From NCBI RefSeq assembly GCF_050633145.1, contig NZ_JBOEFY010000043.1:16201-80200 (forward strand): 64,000 bases of DNA, in the 5' to 3' direction. This DNA is from Kordia sp050633145 (lineage in GTDB: Bacteria; Bacteroidota; Bacteroidia; Flavobacteriales; Flavobacteriaceae). This document shows, piece by piece, positions 34,484-41,912 of this stretch. Within the stretch, counting starts at the first letter, position 1. Every line of letters begins with the position of its first letter. Position numbers and translations under genes: made by a program. Below the pieces are notes generated by a model, which made no database searches, was not told the DNA's origin, and saw only the letters and a list, made by a program, of their open reading frames with translations.

Positions 34484-34690
34484 AGATTTTTTAAGAATTC
34501 AACTATCTGTTTTACAGAATTTTAACAGATTAAAGGAAATTATTTCTATTTATCTAGAAGCTTGTTGTTTGGTAGATGGTTTTTTGTTTGTTTTTAGCCC
34601 TGATAGAAGCGGCATCCTTTTTTATGTAGGTACGGAATAAAAAAGATATAGCGGATAGCAGGAATAGCTTCAAAATGATCATACTTTTTC

Positions 34691-34720
34691 AAAAAAAACT
34701 CCCAAGTTTGCACTTGAGAG
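34691..34720 (-). terminator. Rho-independent terminator, minus strand
   Basis: CTCCCAAGT (34699-34707) pairs with ACTTGAGAG (34712-34720), with one G-U pair and a 4-nt loop, followed on the minus strand by eight T (34691-34698). It lies about 285 bp past the stop of the regulator gene at 35007, the nearest upstream minus-strand gene, so the transcript may have a long 3' untranslated part. Confidence 0.65.
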
Positions 34721-34970
34721 CTTTAAAAAAATACTTATCTCCTCTTCGAAATAAGCATATACTGCAACTATCTTTTCATTGTGAATTTTATATACAATTA
34801 GTATTGTTAAGGATTTTTTATTATTAAAACACCATAAATTAAACAACAACAATCCTTAGTACCTATTGAAACATTTTAATTCATTTTGAAATTATATTAG
34901 TTAGAGTTTTTTATACCTTATAGTTGAAACAAATATGAAAAATGTAATTATTTTAAAGGCTTTTTTTAGG

Positions 34971-34991
34971 TATACAAAAACGTATACAAAT
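34971..34991. repeat. TATACAAAAA repeat element, copy 2
   Basis: TATACAAAAA-C-GTATACAAAT, one base different from copy 1 and located 16 bp past the 3' end of the regulator gene. Each copy contains two near-palindromic GTATAC-type halves. Confidence 0.4.
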
Positions 34992-35006
34992 TGATACATA
35001 CTGATT

Positions 35007-36638
35007 TTAAGACAGTTCGAGGTAATCTGCAATGCTAACTTCTTTTGGAATGTTTAGTTTTTTGCGTAATCGATAACGCGTTACTACCACACTTTTTCCT
35101 GCAATTCCTAATATGGAAGAAATATCAGCATTGTTTAGGTTTAGTTTTTCTAGCGCTAATAAACGTTCTTCCGATTCTGTGAGCTTATATTCTTTTATTT
35201 TGGTGAAAAATAAAGGATGAACTGAACTGAATTTTTCTTTAAATACTACCCAATCTTCTTTTGTTAGAATTTTAGTATTCGCTAATTCTTGAAGATTGTG
35301 TAAGGTGTTTTTTTCTCCTAATTTTTCGTTTAATACTTGAATTTCTTTATTTAAAGTATCTTGTTCTAAACTTTTAGTAAGTAAAGCCTTTGTGTATTTG
35401 GTTAACTCAAGTTGATTTAGCCTTAATTTATTTGCTAAGTGCTTCGATTTGTTTTTATAGTTTCTTCTAATGAGTGAACTTATAATAAACCCCGCAATTA
35501 GAACAATACACATTAAAAGGAAGTATAGTTGTTTTTTTGAACGTTCATTTTTAGTTATAATTTTGAGTTCATTTTTTTCTTTTATGAATTGCAAACTATC
35601 CGCTAATTTTTCCTGCTTAAACAAATGTTTTAGCTCTAATTCTTGTATTTTTTTAGTAGTTTCGGAGTTAAATACTTTATCAAATTGTTTTTTATAAAGT
35701 CTATAATTTTCAAAAGCATCTTTATAGTTTTCTGCTCGTTTTTGAATAAAACTACGACGCAAATATGCTTTCGATAACTTTTCATCAAAGCCTTCTTTCT
35801 TTGCTATTTTTATAGATTCAAGATTATGATATAAAGCTTTATCATTTTGACTTAAATAGGTGTAACATCTAGATAAATTATGATGTGTACTAAATAAAGA
35901 GATTCTATTTTTTTGTGTTTTGTAGTACTTTAAGTTTTCAAGATATATTGGTAAAGCCATATCAAAATTCTGCTTTCCTTGGTATAAAGTTGCAAGGTTA
36001 GAATTAACGTGGTATATATTTGAAGTGTCATTTATACTCCTAAATAATTGCTTTGCTTTTTCATAACACCATAAGGCTGAATCATTTTTTTTGAAATGTC
36101 GATACGATACGCCCATCATATTGTAAGCAATAGCTTGCCCTTTAATTTCTTTTAATTTTGACTTTAAATCAATCGCTTTTTTAAAATAACGAATTGCCTT
36201 TTTATCAGCATTTAAATCGCGATATACCATTGCGATGTTATGGTAGATATTTGCAATATTGGATGTATCTTTTATGGTTTCATACGCATCTTTAGACTTT
36301 AAGTAATACGCTACAGCCACTGAATAATCACCTTCTCGTTTATTTATAACACCTAGTTGCCCATAAATATTTGCCAACTCATTCGTATACTTATGTTCAG
36401 GATCGCTTTGGATATCATTTAATGCTGTTGTAAAAAATGGCTCCGCTTTTTTATAATTATTATTCAAATGATAATTCCCAATTGCCAATAATGCTTTTAC
36501 TTTTGACGGTGTTGTTTCTGCTAGTTTTACAGCCTTTTGCAACTTAACTAATGTTGTATCTTTTTGATTCAGTTTTTGATTTTGAGAAAAACTGAAAAAG
36601 CTAGCTAATAAGACGAATATTGGTAGTATATATTTCAT
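35007..36638 (-). CDS. Membrane-anchored TPR protein with C-terminal LuxR-like helix-turn-helix
   Basis: 543 aa. Signal peptide ends FFSFSQ near residue 19. TPR repeats cover about 45-320 (IYHNIAMVYRDLNADKKAIRYFKKAI, AYNMMGVSYRHF..DSALWCYEKA). A coiled segment and one membrane helix follow (LYFLLMCIVLIAGFIISSL, about 371-389). A second coiled region leads to a helix-turn-helix near 480-540 (LTESEERLLALEKLNLNNADISSILGI, then VVVTRYRLRKKLNI). This layout is the usual flavobacterial one-protein sensor regulator: periplasmic TPRs and a cytoplasmic DNA-binding end. It is located between the surface-protein block and the ECF locus. Its targets are not known; flanking TATACAAAAA repeats may be its sites. 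Confidence 0.8.
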   Translation of the reverse strand: MKYILPIFVLLASFFSFSQNQKLNQKDTTLVKLQKAVKLAETTPSKVKALLAIGNYHLNNNYKKAEPFFTTALNDIQSDPEHKYTNELANIYGQLGVINKREGDYSVAVAYYLKSKDAYETIKDTSNIANIYHNIAMVYRDLNADKKAIRYFKKAIDLKSKLKEIKGQAIAYNMMGVSYRHFKKNDSALWCYEKAKQLFRSINDTSNIYHVNSNLATLYQGKQNFDMALPIYLENLKYYKTQKNRISLFSTHHNLSRCYTYLSQNDKALYHNLESIKIAKKEGFDEKLSKAYLRRSFIQKRAENYKDAFENYRLYKKQFDKVFNSETTKKIQELELKHLFKQEKLADSLQFIKEKNELKIITKNERSKKQLYFLLMCIVLIAGFIISSLIRRNYKNKSKHLANKLRLNQLELTKYTKALLTKSLEQDTLNKEIQVLNEKLGEKNTLHNLQELANTKILTKEDWVVFKEKFSSVHPLFFTKIKEYKLTESEERLLALEKLNLNNADISSILGIAGKSVVVTRYRLRKKLNIPKEVSIADYLELS

Positions 36639-36763
36639 TATTATATAAATTCAAAACAATCTATGATTAGAATTTAAGTATGATAATTTTAGGAATGAAT
36701 TTACATTGTGGTTTTATTAATTGTAAAATTAATACAATTTAAGAGCTTATGATCCATTAAATA

Positions 36764-36786
36764 GGATACAAAAAAATATACAAAAA
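36764..36786. repeat. TATACAAAAA repeat element, copy 3 (degenerate)
   Basis: GGATACAAAAAAATATACAAAA at about 36765-36786, some 130 bp upstream of the regulator start codon. It fits the pattern of the copies at 34463 and 34971 with two changes. Confidence 0.35.
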
Positions 36787-36855
36787 ACCATAAATCACTT
36801 ATAGTCATGATTTTAAAAATATATTAATCCAGCATACATTTAAATTTAGTACATA

Positions 36856-36945
36856 TTATGCATATCCTATACAGACTAGTAAAGTCATTAATAGTATAAA
36901 GCATATAATTGTAAGTGCTCTGTTAAATGAATATTCTTTTTTCAT
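36856..36945 (-). CDS. Possible 29-aa single-pass membrane peptide
   Basis: From ATG at 36945 to TAA at 36856 the frame reads MKKEYSFNRA, then a hydrophobic stretch LTIICFILLMTLLVCIGYA. The shape (Lys-rich start, one membrane helix) is that of a real small membrane protein, and it sits in a 403-bp gap with no other gene. No homologue is known to me and no strong ribosome binding site is visible, so it may be chance. Confidence 0.35.
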   Translation of the reverse strand: MKKEYSFNRALTIICFILLMTLLVCIGYA

Positions 36946-37041
36946 GATTGTTGATGCTCTAAAAAAGGTTAAAATTAAAACTTGTAGGTTGTAATTTTAA
37001 CCTTGGTAATTATCGAAAAAACTAAAAACTATTTATATATT

Positions 37042-38499
37042 TTAATCCAAAATAAACTTAAAACCAGCAGATATTATACCAGCTGTTAATCCGTCACTTC
37101 TATCATAAAAACTATATTTTAAATCGAATGATTTTAACCCGAAACCTAAAATTTTAAACTTTGTAAAAACGTCTGTATATCGCAATCCTAAACCGTATTG
37201 ATGACTATTAAATTTTGATAGATCGTAATCAGAAGTGTAAAATGCAGAAGTTGAGACGTGTGTTTCAAATGGTGCAAAGTAATCTGCCGCTGTTTGATTA
37301 TAGAAACGATACGTAGGGTTTAAAGTAAATTTACTTTCTCCTAGTTTGATAGGCAATTCAATACTTGCTGTATGAGAATTGACTCCCCAATCATCAAAAT
37401 AATAACGATAATACGTTCGTAATGCTATTGATTCGTTGATGAAATAGTTAAAACGTGCACCAATAGGAATTTTAAAACGTGTATCAGGCAAGCGTTCTAT
37501 ATCATCTGCCAATTGAAATACATCTGTATTTTGCGGTGTTGTATAGTTTGGAATACTCGCAGCATTTCCAACATAATAATTATCTCTATCCGCAAAATAT
37601 ACACGCTGCATAGGATTGGCGAGCCATCCTTGTTGTTGTACAACATCGAGAAATAACGAGAATTGTGCATTTCTAGTAAGCACTTGCGACCAGCTGAGTG
37701 ATAAAGAATAGGTGTTTCTAGCTTTATCTTGAATGAGTGTTGTATTGAATGGTGACCAAACTTGTGTTCCGTTTTTATCAATAACTTGACCAGCTTGATT
37801 TAGAATATTAATATTTGCGAAGAAACCATTGTTTAAGTTTTCATTTGCTTCGTTGTATGAATCTATTTCAGTAGGATATTTTGGACTCCAAGTATCTAAA
37901 TACACTTGTCCTTTTATGCTTAATTCTGTGTTTTGATTGTTAAATAATTTAGTATATCCACCTCCAAAACCGACAGAAGTGTAATCATATTCAGCAGCAA
38001 AACCTGCATTTACACTCCAAATAGAATTTCTGTCATCAGAACTGTGGCTGTAATTTAAATTGATACTTCCCCAAACATCACTAGCAGAAGCTCCTGAAGA
38101 AGCAATCCAAGGGCTTCCTGTAACTGAACTTGTTGTGCCACCACCATCGTCGTCATCGTCGTCGTATCCTCCTCCAGAAGCTCCACTAGCATCAAAAGGG
38201 TCTAAATTACTCGAAGATGCTGATGTATACGCAGAAATTCCTGCATCGACAGTTAATACTTCATCTGTATTTAACGGAATTGCAACCACAAAAGTCGGTG
38301 TAATATCAGTAAGTTTTTCATCGCCAATTCCACCAGTAACAGAAGCATGATTTCCTTTTTGGGAATAATAACTCATTAAAAAATCGACTTCAGTAGTTTC
38401 TAAAACTCGTTTTTTATAAGTAGTTGTCGAATCTTTTTGTGTTTGTGCCATCGCAAAACCAACACTAAATAACAATAGTAATATTATGTTTTTTTTCAT
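37042..38499 (-). CDS. DUF3570 outer-membrane beta-barrel-like protein
   Basis: 485 aa with signal peptide ending VGFAMAQ near residue 19. The sequence matches the DUF3570 family: early TEVDFLMSYYSQKGNHASVTGG, a central SWSQVLTRNAQFSLFLDVVQQQGWL, YRYYFDDWGVNSHT and PTYRFYNQTAADYF, ending in a barrel-like final strand GIISAGFKFILD. An Asp-rich GYDDDDDDGGG loop lies near 110-120. It is the last gene of the thioredoxin/ApbE/DUF4266/DUF3570 operon, a recurrent gene set in Bacteroidetes and other phyla. It probably sits in the outer membrane; its job is not established. Confidence 0.85.
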   Translation of the reverse strand: MKKNIILLLLFSVGFAMAQTQKDSTTTYKKRVLETTEVDFLMSYYSQKGNHASVTGGIGDEKLTDITPTFVVAIPLNTDEVLTVDAGISAYTSASSSNLDPFDASGASGGGYDDDDDDGGGTTSSVTGSPWIASSGASASDVWGSINLNYSHSSDDRNSIWSVNAGFAAEYDYTSVGFGGGYTKLFNNQNTELSIKGQVYLDTWSPKYPTEIDSYNEANENLNNGFFANINILNQAGQVIDKNGTQVWSPFNTTLIQDKARNTYSLSLSWSQVLTRNAQFSLFLDVVQQQGWLANPMQRVYFADRDNYYVGNAASIPNYTTPQNTDVFQLADDIERLPDTRFKIPIGARFNYFINESIALRTYYRYYFDDWGVNSHTASIELPIKLGESKFTLNPTYRFYNQTAADYFAPFETHVSTSAFYTSDYDLSKFNSHQYGLGLRYTDVFTKFKILGFGLKSFDLKYSFYDRSDGLTAGIISAGFKFILD

Positions 38500-38519
38500 T
38501 TAAGATTTTTATTAATGAG

Positions 38520-38539
38520 ATCCCGTTTTTCAACGGGAT
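38520..38539. other. Short perfect hairpin between the DUF4266 and DUF3570 genes
   Basis: ATCCCGTT (38520-38527) and AACGGGAT (38532-38539) form an 8-bp stem with a 4-nt loop. No T-run follows on the minus strand. It may be an attenuator or an mRNA processing/stability element inside the operon. Confidence 0.45.
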
Positions 38540-38593
38540 AAGTTCAACTAACAACTTTGAATGCGCTTGCAGCTTTTCAAATTTGAGTTTCAC

Positions 38594-38803
38594 TTAATTA
38601 CATCCGCAACCGCCGCCAGTTTTTCCTCCATTAGCGCCCGAAGCAGCTTCTCGATAGACTTGAAAATTTGTTTCAAACCGATCAATGCTATTCGCGCTTA
38701 ATTTCATATTGGGATCATTCAAATTCATTTTTTGATACGGCTTTACGGCCATACAAGAAGTTAAACCAGTGGCTATTGCCATTAGTAAGATTATCTTTTT
38801 CAT
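38594..38803 (-). CDS. DUF4266 small lipoprotein
   Basis: 69 aa with lipobox GLTSC near residues 13-17 followed by MAVKPYQKMNLNDP. The C-terminus GGKTGGGCGCN is the hallmark of DUF4266, as is the QVYREAASG segment. Its start overlaps the stop of apbE by 4 bp (38800-38803, ATGA), which indicates translational coupling. A link to flavinylation by the neighbouring ApbE is plausible from the context but not shown; I see no clear DgxtsAT-type flavinylation motif in it. Confidence 0.85.
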   Translation of the reverse strand: MKKIILLMAIATGLTSCMAVKPYQKMNLNDPNMKLSANSIDRFETNFQVYREAASGANGGKTGGGCGCN

Positions 38804-39801
38804 TGTTTAGTGTTTTTTAAATTTATGTTCGCTGAATACTGTATTTTGCCCAAATCATCAACGATGATGCATTCAACTCCTTTTAATTGATTTATGAAGT
38901 CTAAACCAACTTCTTTGCCCATTACAAAAATGGAAGTAGCCAAAGCATCTGCAAGTTCAGCACTTGAGGCAAAGACACTTACACTTACAATGCCCTGGCT
39001 TGGATATCCTGTTCTTGGATCTATAATATGCGTATAGCGTTTATCGTTAAACATCACATACTTTTCGTAATTACCAGAAGTAACTACCGCAGATTCATAG
39101 ATAGGAAGTAATGCAAACACCTTATTTTTATTTAGAGGGTTTTTGATGGCTACTTTCCAATGTTCTCCATTTTGTTGTGTTCCCCAAGTATTTAAATCGC
39201 CAGAAGCATTTACAATACCCGAAACGACTCCTTTTTGCTTTAATAATGCTTTTGCTTTATCGGCAGCATAGCCTTTTCCAATAGCGCCAAAACCTATTTT
39301 CATACCTTTTAGTTTGAGGAAAACAGTTTGGTTTTCTGCGTTTATAATGATGTTTTGATAGCCAACTTTTGAAACAGATTTTTTTATAATTTCCGCAGGT
39401 GGCATTGTTGTCATGCTACCATCAAACTTCCAAATACGATCCATGGAAGCGTAACTAATGTCAAAAGCACCATTGGTCAATTTTGAAATTTGTATCGCTC
39501 TTTGTATCAAATCAAATAACTCTTGATCTACTTTTACCGCTTTGATTCCAGCGTTTTTGTTGATTAGTGAGGTTTGCGAATTTTTATCCCAAGACGAAAT
39601 CAACTTTTCAATCCGAGACATTTCGGCAACAGCCAAATCAATATAATTATTGGCTTCTTTTTTAGTATTTGCAGTGACAGTAATATCAAAACGACTTCCC
39701 ATTAATTTGAGTGTTCGTTTATGAGGTTCCTGTGCAGTGGTCACAAAAAAGCTTATACATATTAGATATGTAAAAATTGATCGGATCATCTTAGAAAGCA
39801 T
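38800..39801 (-). CDS. apbE: FAD:protein FMN transferase (ApbE family), exported
   Basis: 333 aa. The N-terminus is a signal peptide (FTYLICISFFVTTAQ). Family motifs in order: LMGSRFDITV near 34-43, a SRIEKLISSWDKNSQTSLIN block, GAFDISYASMDRIWKF, MKIGFGAIGKGYAADKA, VNASGDLNTWG, and YTHIIDPRTGYPSQGIVSVSVFA with the catalytic HIIDPRTG. ApbE covalently attaches FMN to Thr/Ser of exported proteins. The start overlaps the end of the thioredoxin-like gene by 11 bp. Second gene of the ECF-controlled operon. Confidence 0.9.
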   Translation of the reverse strand: MLSKMIRSIFTYLICISFFVTTAQEPHKRTLKLMGSRFDITVTANTKKEANNYIDLAVAEMSRIEKLISSWDKNSQTSLINKNAGIKAVKVDQELFDLIQRAIQISKLTNGAFDISYASMDRIWKFDGSMTTMPPAEIIKKSVSKVGYQNIIINAENQTVFLKLKGMKIGFGAIGKGYAADKAKALLKQKGVVSGIVNASGDLNTWGTQQNGEHWKVAIKNPLNKNKVFALLPIYESAVVTSGNYEKYVMFNDKRYTHIIDPRTGYPSQGIVSVSVFASSAELADALATSIFVMGKEVGLDFINQLKGVECIIVDDLGKIQYSANINLKNTKQ

Positions 39802-40216
39802 TTAATAATTTGATATATGCTTCAGGCGTGGTTTTTTTATAGCCCAATGCTCCTAATTGCTTTCCAGTTTTATCCAAAACCACTACTAAAGGAAAATATC
39901 CGTTTGGATTGTATGTTTCTGCCAATTGCTCATTTTGAGTTTGCAATGCTTTGGATAGTTTATTTTTTTTACGTTTTGGAAAATCTGCTTTTAGCAGCGT
40001 ATAGTTTTCTTTTGCATACGATTTAAACGCTTCTGTATCCCAGATTTCACGTTCTAATTTCATGCAAGGCGCACACCAATCGGAACCCGAAAACACCAAG
40101 ATAATGTGTTGATTTTTAGTAATTGCTTCTGCTTTTGCAGTTTCAAAATTGGTATTCCATTCTTGCCCGAAACTTATCGAAGTAAAAAGTAATAGTGCGT
40201 ACACAAGTGTATTCAT
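39791..40216 (-). CDS. Exported thioredoxin-like protein
   Basis: 141 aa from the ATG at 40216; a TTG nine bases upstream would extend the frame but ATG gives a better signal peptide (MNTLVYALLLFTSISFGQ). The thioredoxin fold is clear: HIILVFSGSDWCAPCMKLE with the WCAPC active site near residues 42-46, and NGYFPLVVVLDKTGK with the cis-Pro region. Such proteins act as periplasmic disulfide reductants. First gene of the operon, just downstream of a predicted ECF promoter divergent from the sigma gene. It may keep the Cys of DUF4266 (GGGCGC) reduced, which is inference. Confidence 0.85.
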   Translation of the reverse strand: MNTLVYALLLFTSISFGQEWNTNFETAKAEAITKNQHIILVFSGSDWCAPCMKLEREIWDTEAFKSYAKENYTLLKADFPKRKKNKLSKALQTQNEQLAETYNPNGYFPLVVVLDKTGKQLGALGYKKTTPEAYIKLLNAF

Positions 40217-40247
40217 ATAGATCAAAATTTATAGTTGACTCTTATTG

Positions 40248-40275
40248 TTATGACAGCAAAAAAATAATACACCCT
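40248..40275 (-). promoter_or_regulatory. Predicted ECF-sigma promoter of the thioredoxin-apbE-DUF4266-DUF3570 operon
   Basis: Minus strand TAGGGT (40270-40275), 16 nt, TGTCAT followed by AA (40248-40253), 32 bp before the start codon at 40216. It is directly divergent from the ECF sigma gene. This is the reference copy of the motif seen upstream of fecR and of several giant surface-protein genes. Confidence 0.65.
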
Positions 40276-40280
40276 ATTTT

Positions 40281-40313
40281 ATTTGTATATTTTTTGAGAG
40301 ATTGCCTATTTTT
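40281..40313 (+). promoter_or_regulatory. Predicted housekeeping promoter of the sigma gene
   Basis: Plus strand TTTG (40281-40284), 21-nt spacer, TATTTTTG (40306-40313). It fits the Bacteroidetes TTTG-N19-21-TAnnTTTG consensus and lies 20 bp upstream of the start codon at 40334. The sigma gene thus appears to use the primary sigma factor. Confidence 0.55.
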
Positions 40314-40333
40314 GATCTCCATATTTAAATTAA

Positions 40334-40855
40334 ATGTCAAAAAACGAACCTTCTATTTGCGAGGAAAAAAATTATAACGAGTTGTTTCGTAAATTTTACG
40401 AACCCGCTACGAAGTACATTTATTATAAGTGTGGCAACTTACAACGCGCCGAAGATATTGTTCAGAATGTGTTTATTAAACTGTGGAAGCTTTGCGCAAC
40501 GATTACCTTCTCAAAAGCTAAATCTTATATTTATACTGCTAGTAATAATTCATTTTTGAATGAAGTTGCACATGAAAAAGTAGTATTGAAACATCAAAAA
40601 GCGACTACCGAGAATACAAACCATGAAAGTCCTGATTTTTTAATTGAAGTAGAAGAGTTTAGAGTCAAACTGAAAGCAGCTATCAACACATTAAACGTTA
40701 AAGAACGCGAAGTTTTTTTAATGAGTAGAGTTGACAATAAAACATATAGAGAAATAGCTGAAATTACTGGGTTAACAGTAAAAGCTATTGAGCGAAGAAT
40801 GAGCAAAGCATTAAAGGAATTACGTGCTATTTTAGGGAAAGAAATAAAAATTTAA
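40334..40855 (+). CDS. ECF RNA polymerase sigma-70 factor (FecI-like)
   Basis: 173 aa. Region 2 is seen at about 14-75 (YNELFRKFYEPATKYIYYK, AEDIVQNVFIKLWK), and region 4 at about 115-165 (INTLNVKEREVFLMSRVDNKTYREIAEITGLTVKAIERRMSKALKELR) with a standard helix-turn-helix. It is followed by fecR and an STN-type TonB receptor, the classic FecI-FecR-FecA surface-signalling order. Predicted target promoters with TAGGGT and TGTCAT boxes lie divergent to it, downstream of it and in the surface-protein block. Confidence 0.9.
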   Translation: MSKNEPSICEEKNYNELFRKFYEPATKYIYYKCGNLQRAEDIVQNVFIKLWKLCATITFSKAKSYIYTASNNSFLNEVAHEKVVLKHQKATTENTNHESPDFLIEVEEFRVKLKAAINTLNVKEREVFLMSRVDNKTYREIAEITGLTVKAIERRMSKALKELRAILGKEIKI

Positions 40856-40882
40856 TAGGGTACACACTTTTTTAAATGTCTA
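40856..40882 (+). promoter_or_regulatory. Predicted ECF-sigma promoter of fecR and the TonB receptor
   Basis: Plus strand TAGGGT (40856-40861) begins right after the sigma stop codon. After 15 nt comes TGTCTA (40877-40882), 20 bp upstream of the fecR start. Having the motif between sigma and anti-sigma would give feedback: activation of sigma raises its own inhibitor and receptor. Confidence 0.6.
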
Positions 40883-40902
40883 ATTAGTAAGAAACAAAGT
40901 GT

Positions 40903-41808
40903 ATGATGAAAAATTACGAGACAGACGATTCGTTTTTAGGACGATGGATTGCAGGCGAGCTTTCTGAGGAAGAACGTATTGCTTTTGAGAAAACTGATGT
41001 GTACAAGCAATTTGACATTATTAATAAAGAAGCACAGCTTTTAGACGGACCAGAAATTGATGTTGAAAGTGCGTTGCAGACTGTAAAAGATAAAATTGCT
41101 ACACAACCAAAGAAAGGGAAACTCATCCGATTGTGGCGAAACATTTCGGTGGCAGCTATTGTGATTTTATCTACAGGAATTTTTCTAACATCTTCTAAAA
41201 CATACACGACAGGAATTGGCGAATCGCAAACAATTACTTTGGCAGATGGTTCAACAGTTAATTTAAATGCAAATTCGAGTTTATCTCACAAACGCTTCTT
41301 TTGGTCGTCTAACAAAAGTGTTGAATTGAAAGGAGAAGCCTATTTTACCATTACAAAAGGAGACGATTTTAAGGTAGAAACTTCTAAAGGAATTGTTGCT
41401 GTTTTGGGAACAGAATTTAATATAAAAGACCGTTCAAGTTTTGAATTGAAATGTTATGAAGGAAAAGTACAGTTCACACAAAATAACAAAGCGAAAAATA
41501 GTTTTATTCTAACAAAAGGAATGCAGGTTTCCATTACTAAAAACGAGGCAAAAGAAGCTACATTTACCGAAGAAACACCAACTTGGAAAAAAGGAGTTTC
41601 AACATTTACACAACAACCATTGTCTGAAGTTTTAGAAGAATTATCCTTATATTTTAATATTACTTTTGATGCTTCAAGCGTTGATACAAAACGTTTGTTT
41701 TCTGGAAGTTTTTATCACACAGATATAAATACTGCTTTAAAAGCTACTTTAGTTCCTATGGGAATTAAATATACGCAGACAGGCAAAATAATTGTACTTT
41801 CTGAATAA
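40903..41808 (+). CDS. FecR-family anti-sigma factor
   Basis: 301 aa. A cytoplasmic N-terminus (FLGRWIAGELSEEERIAFEK) is followed by one membrane helix near 82-100 (ISVAAIVILSTGIFLTSS). The periplasmic FecR domain comes next (TLADGSTVNLNANSSLSHKRF, VELKGEAYFTITKGDDFKVET, VLGTEFNIK), then a C-terminal DUF4974/STN-like domain (PLSEVLEELSLYFNITFDAS, GSFYHTDINTALKATLVPMG). It should hold the sigma factor at the membrane until the TonB receptor signals. Confidence 0.9.
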   Translation: MMKNYETDDSFLGRWIAGELSEEERIAFEKTDVYKQFDIINKEAQLLDGPEIDVESALQTVKDKIATQPKKGKLIRLWRNISVAAIVILSTGIFLTSSKTYTTGIGESQTITLADGSTVNLNANSSLSHKRFFWSSNKSVELKGEAYFTITKGDDFKVETSKGIVAVLGTEFNIKDRSSFELKCYEGKVQFTQNNKAKNSFILTKGMQVSITKNEAKEATFTEETPTWKKGVSTFTQQPLSEVLEELSLYFNITFDASSVDTKRLFSGSFYHTDINTALKATLVPMGIKYTQTGKIIVLSE

Positions 41809-41912
41809 ATCGTATTCATTAAATTCGTCGTTAATCATTTTTCTGAAAATAGAAAAAGTCCAGATGAGTTCATAAAAAAGCTATACCTTTGTCGTGCCTT
41901 AAAATCAAATTT

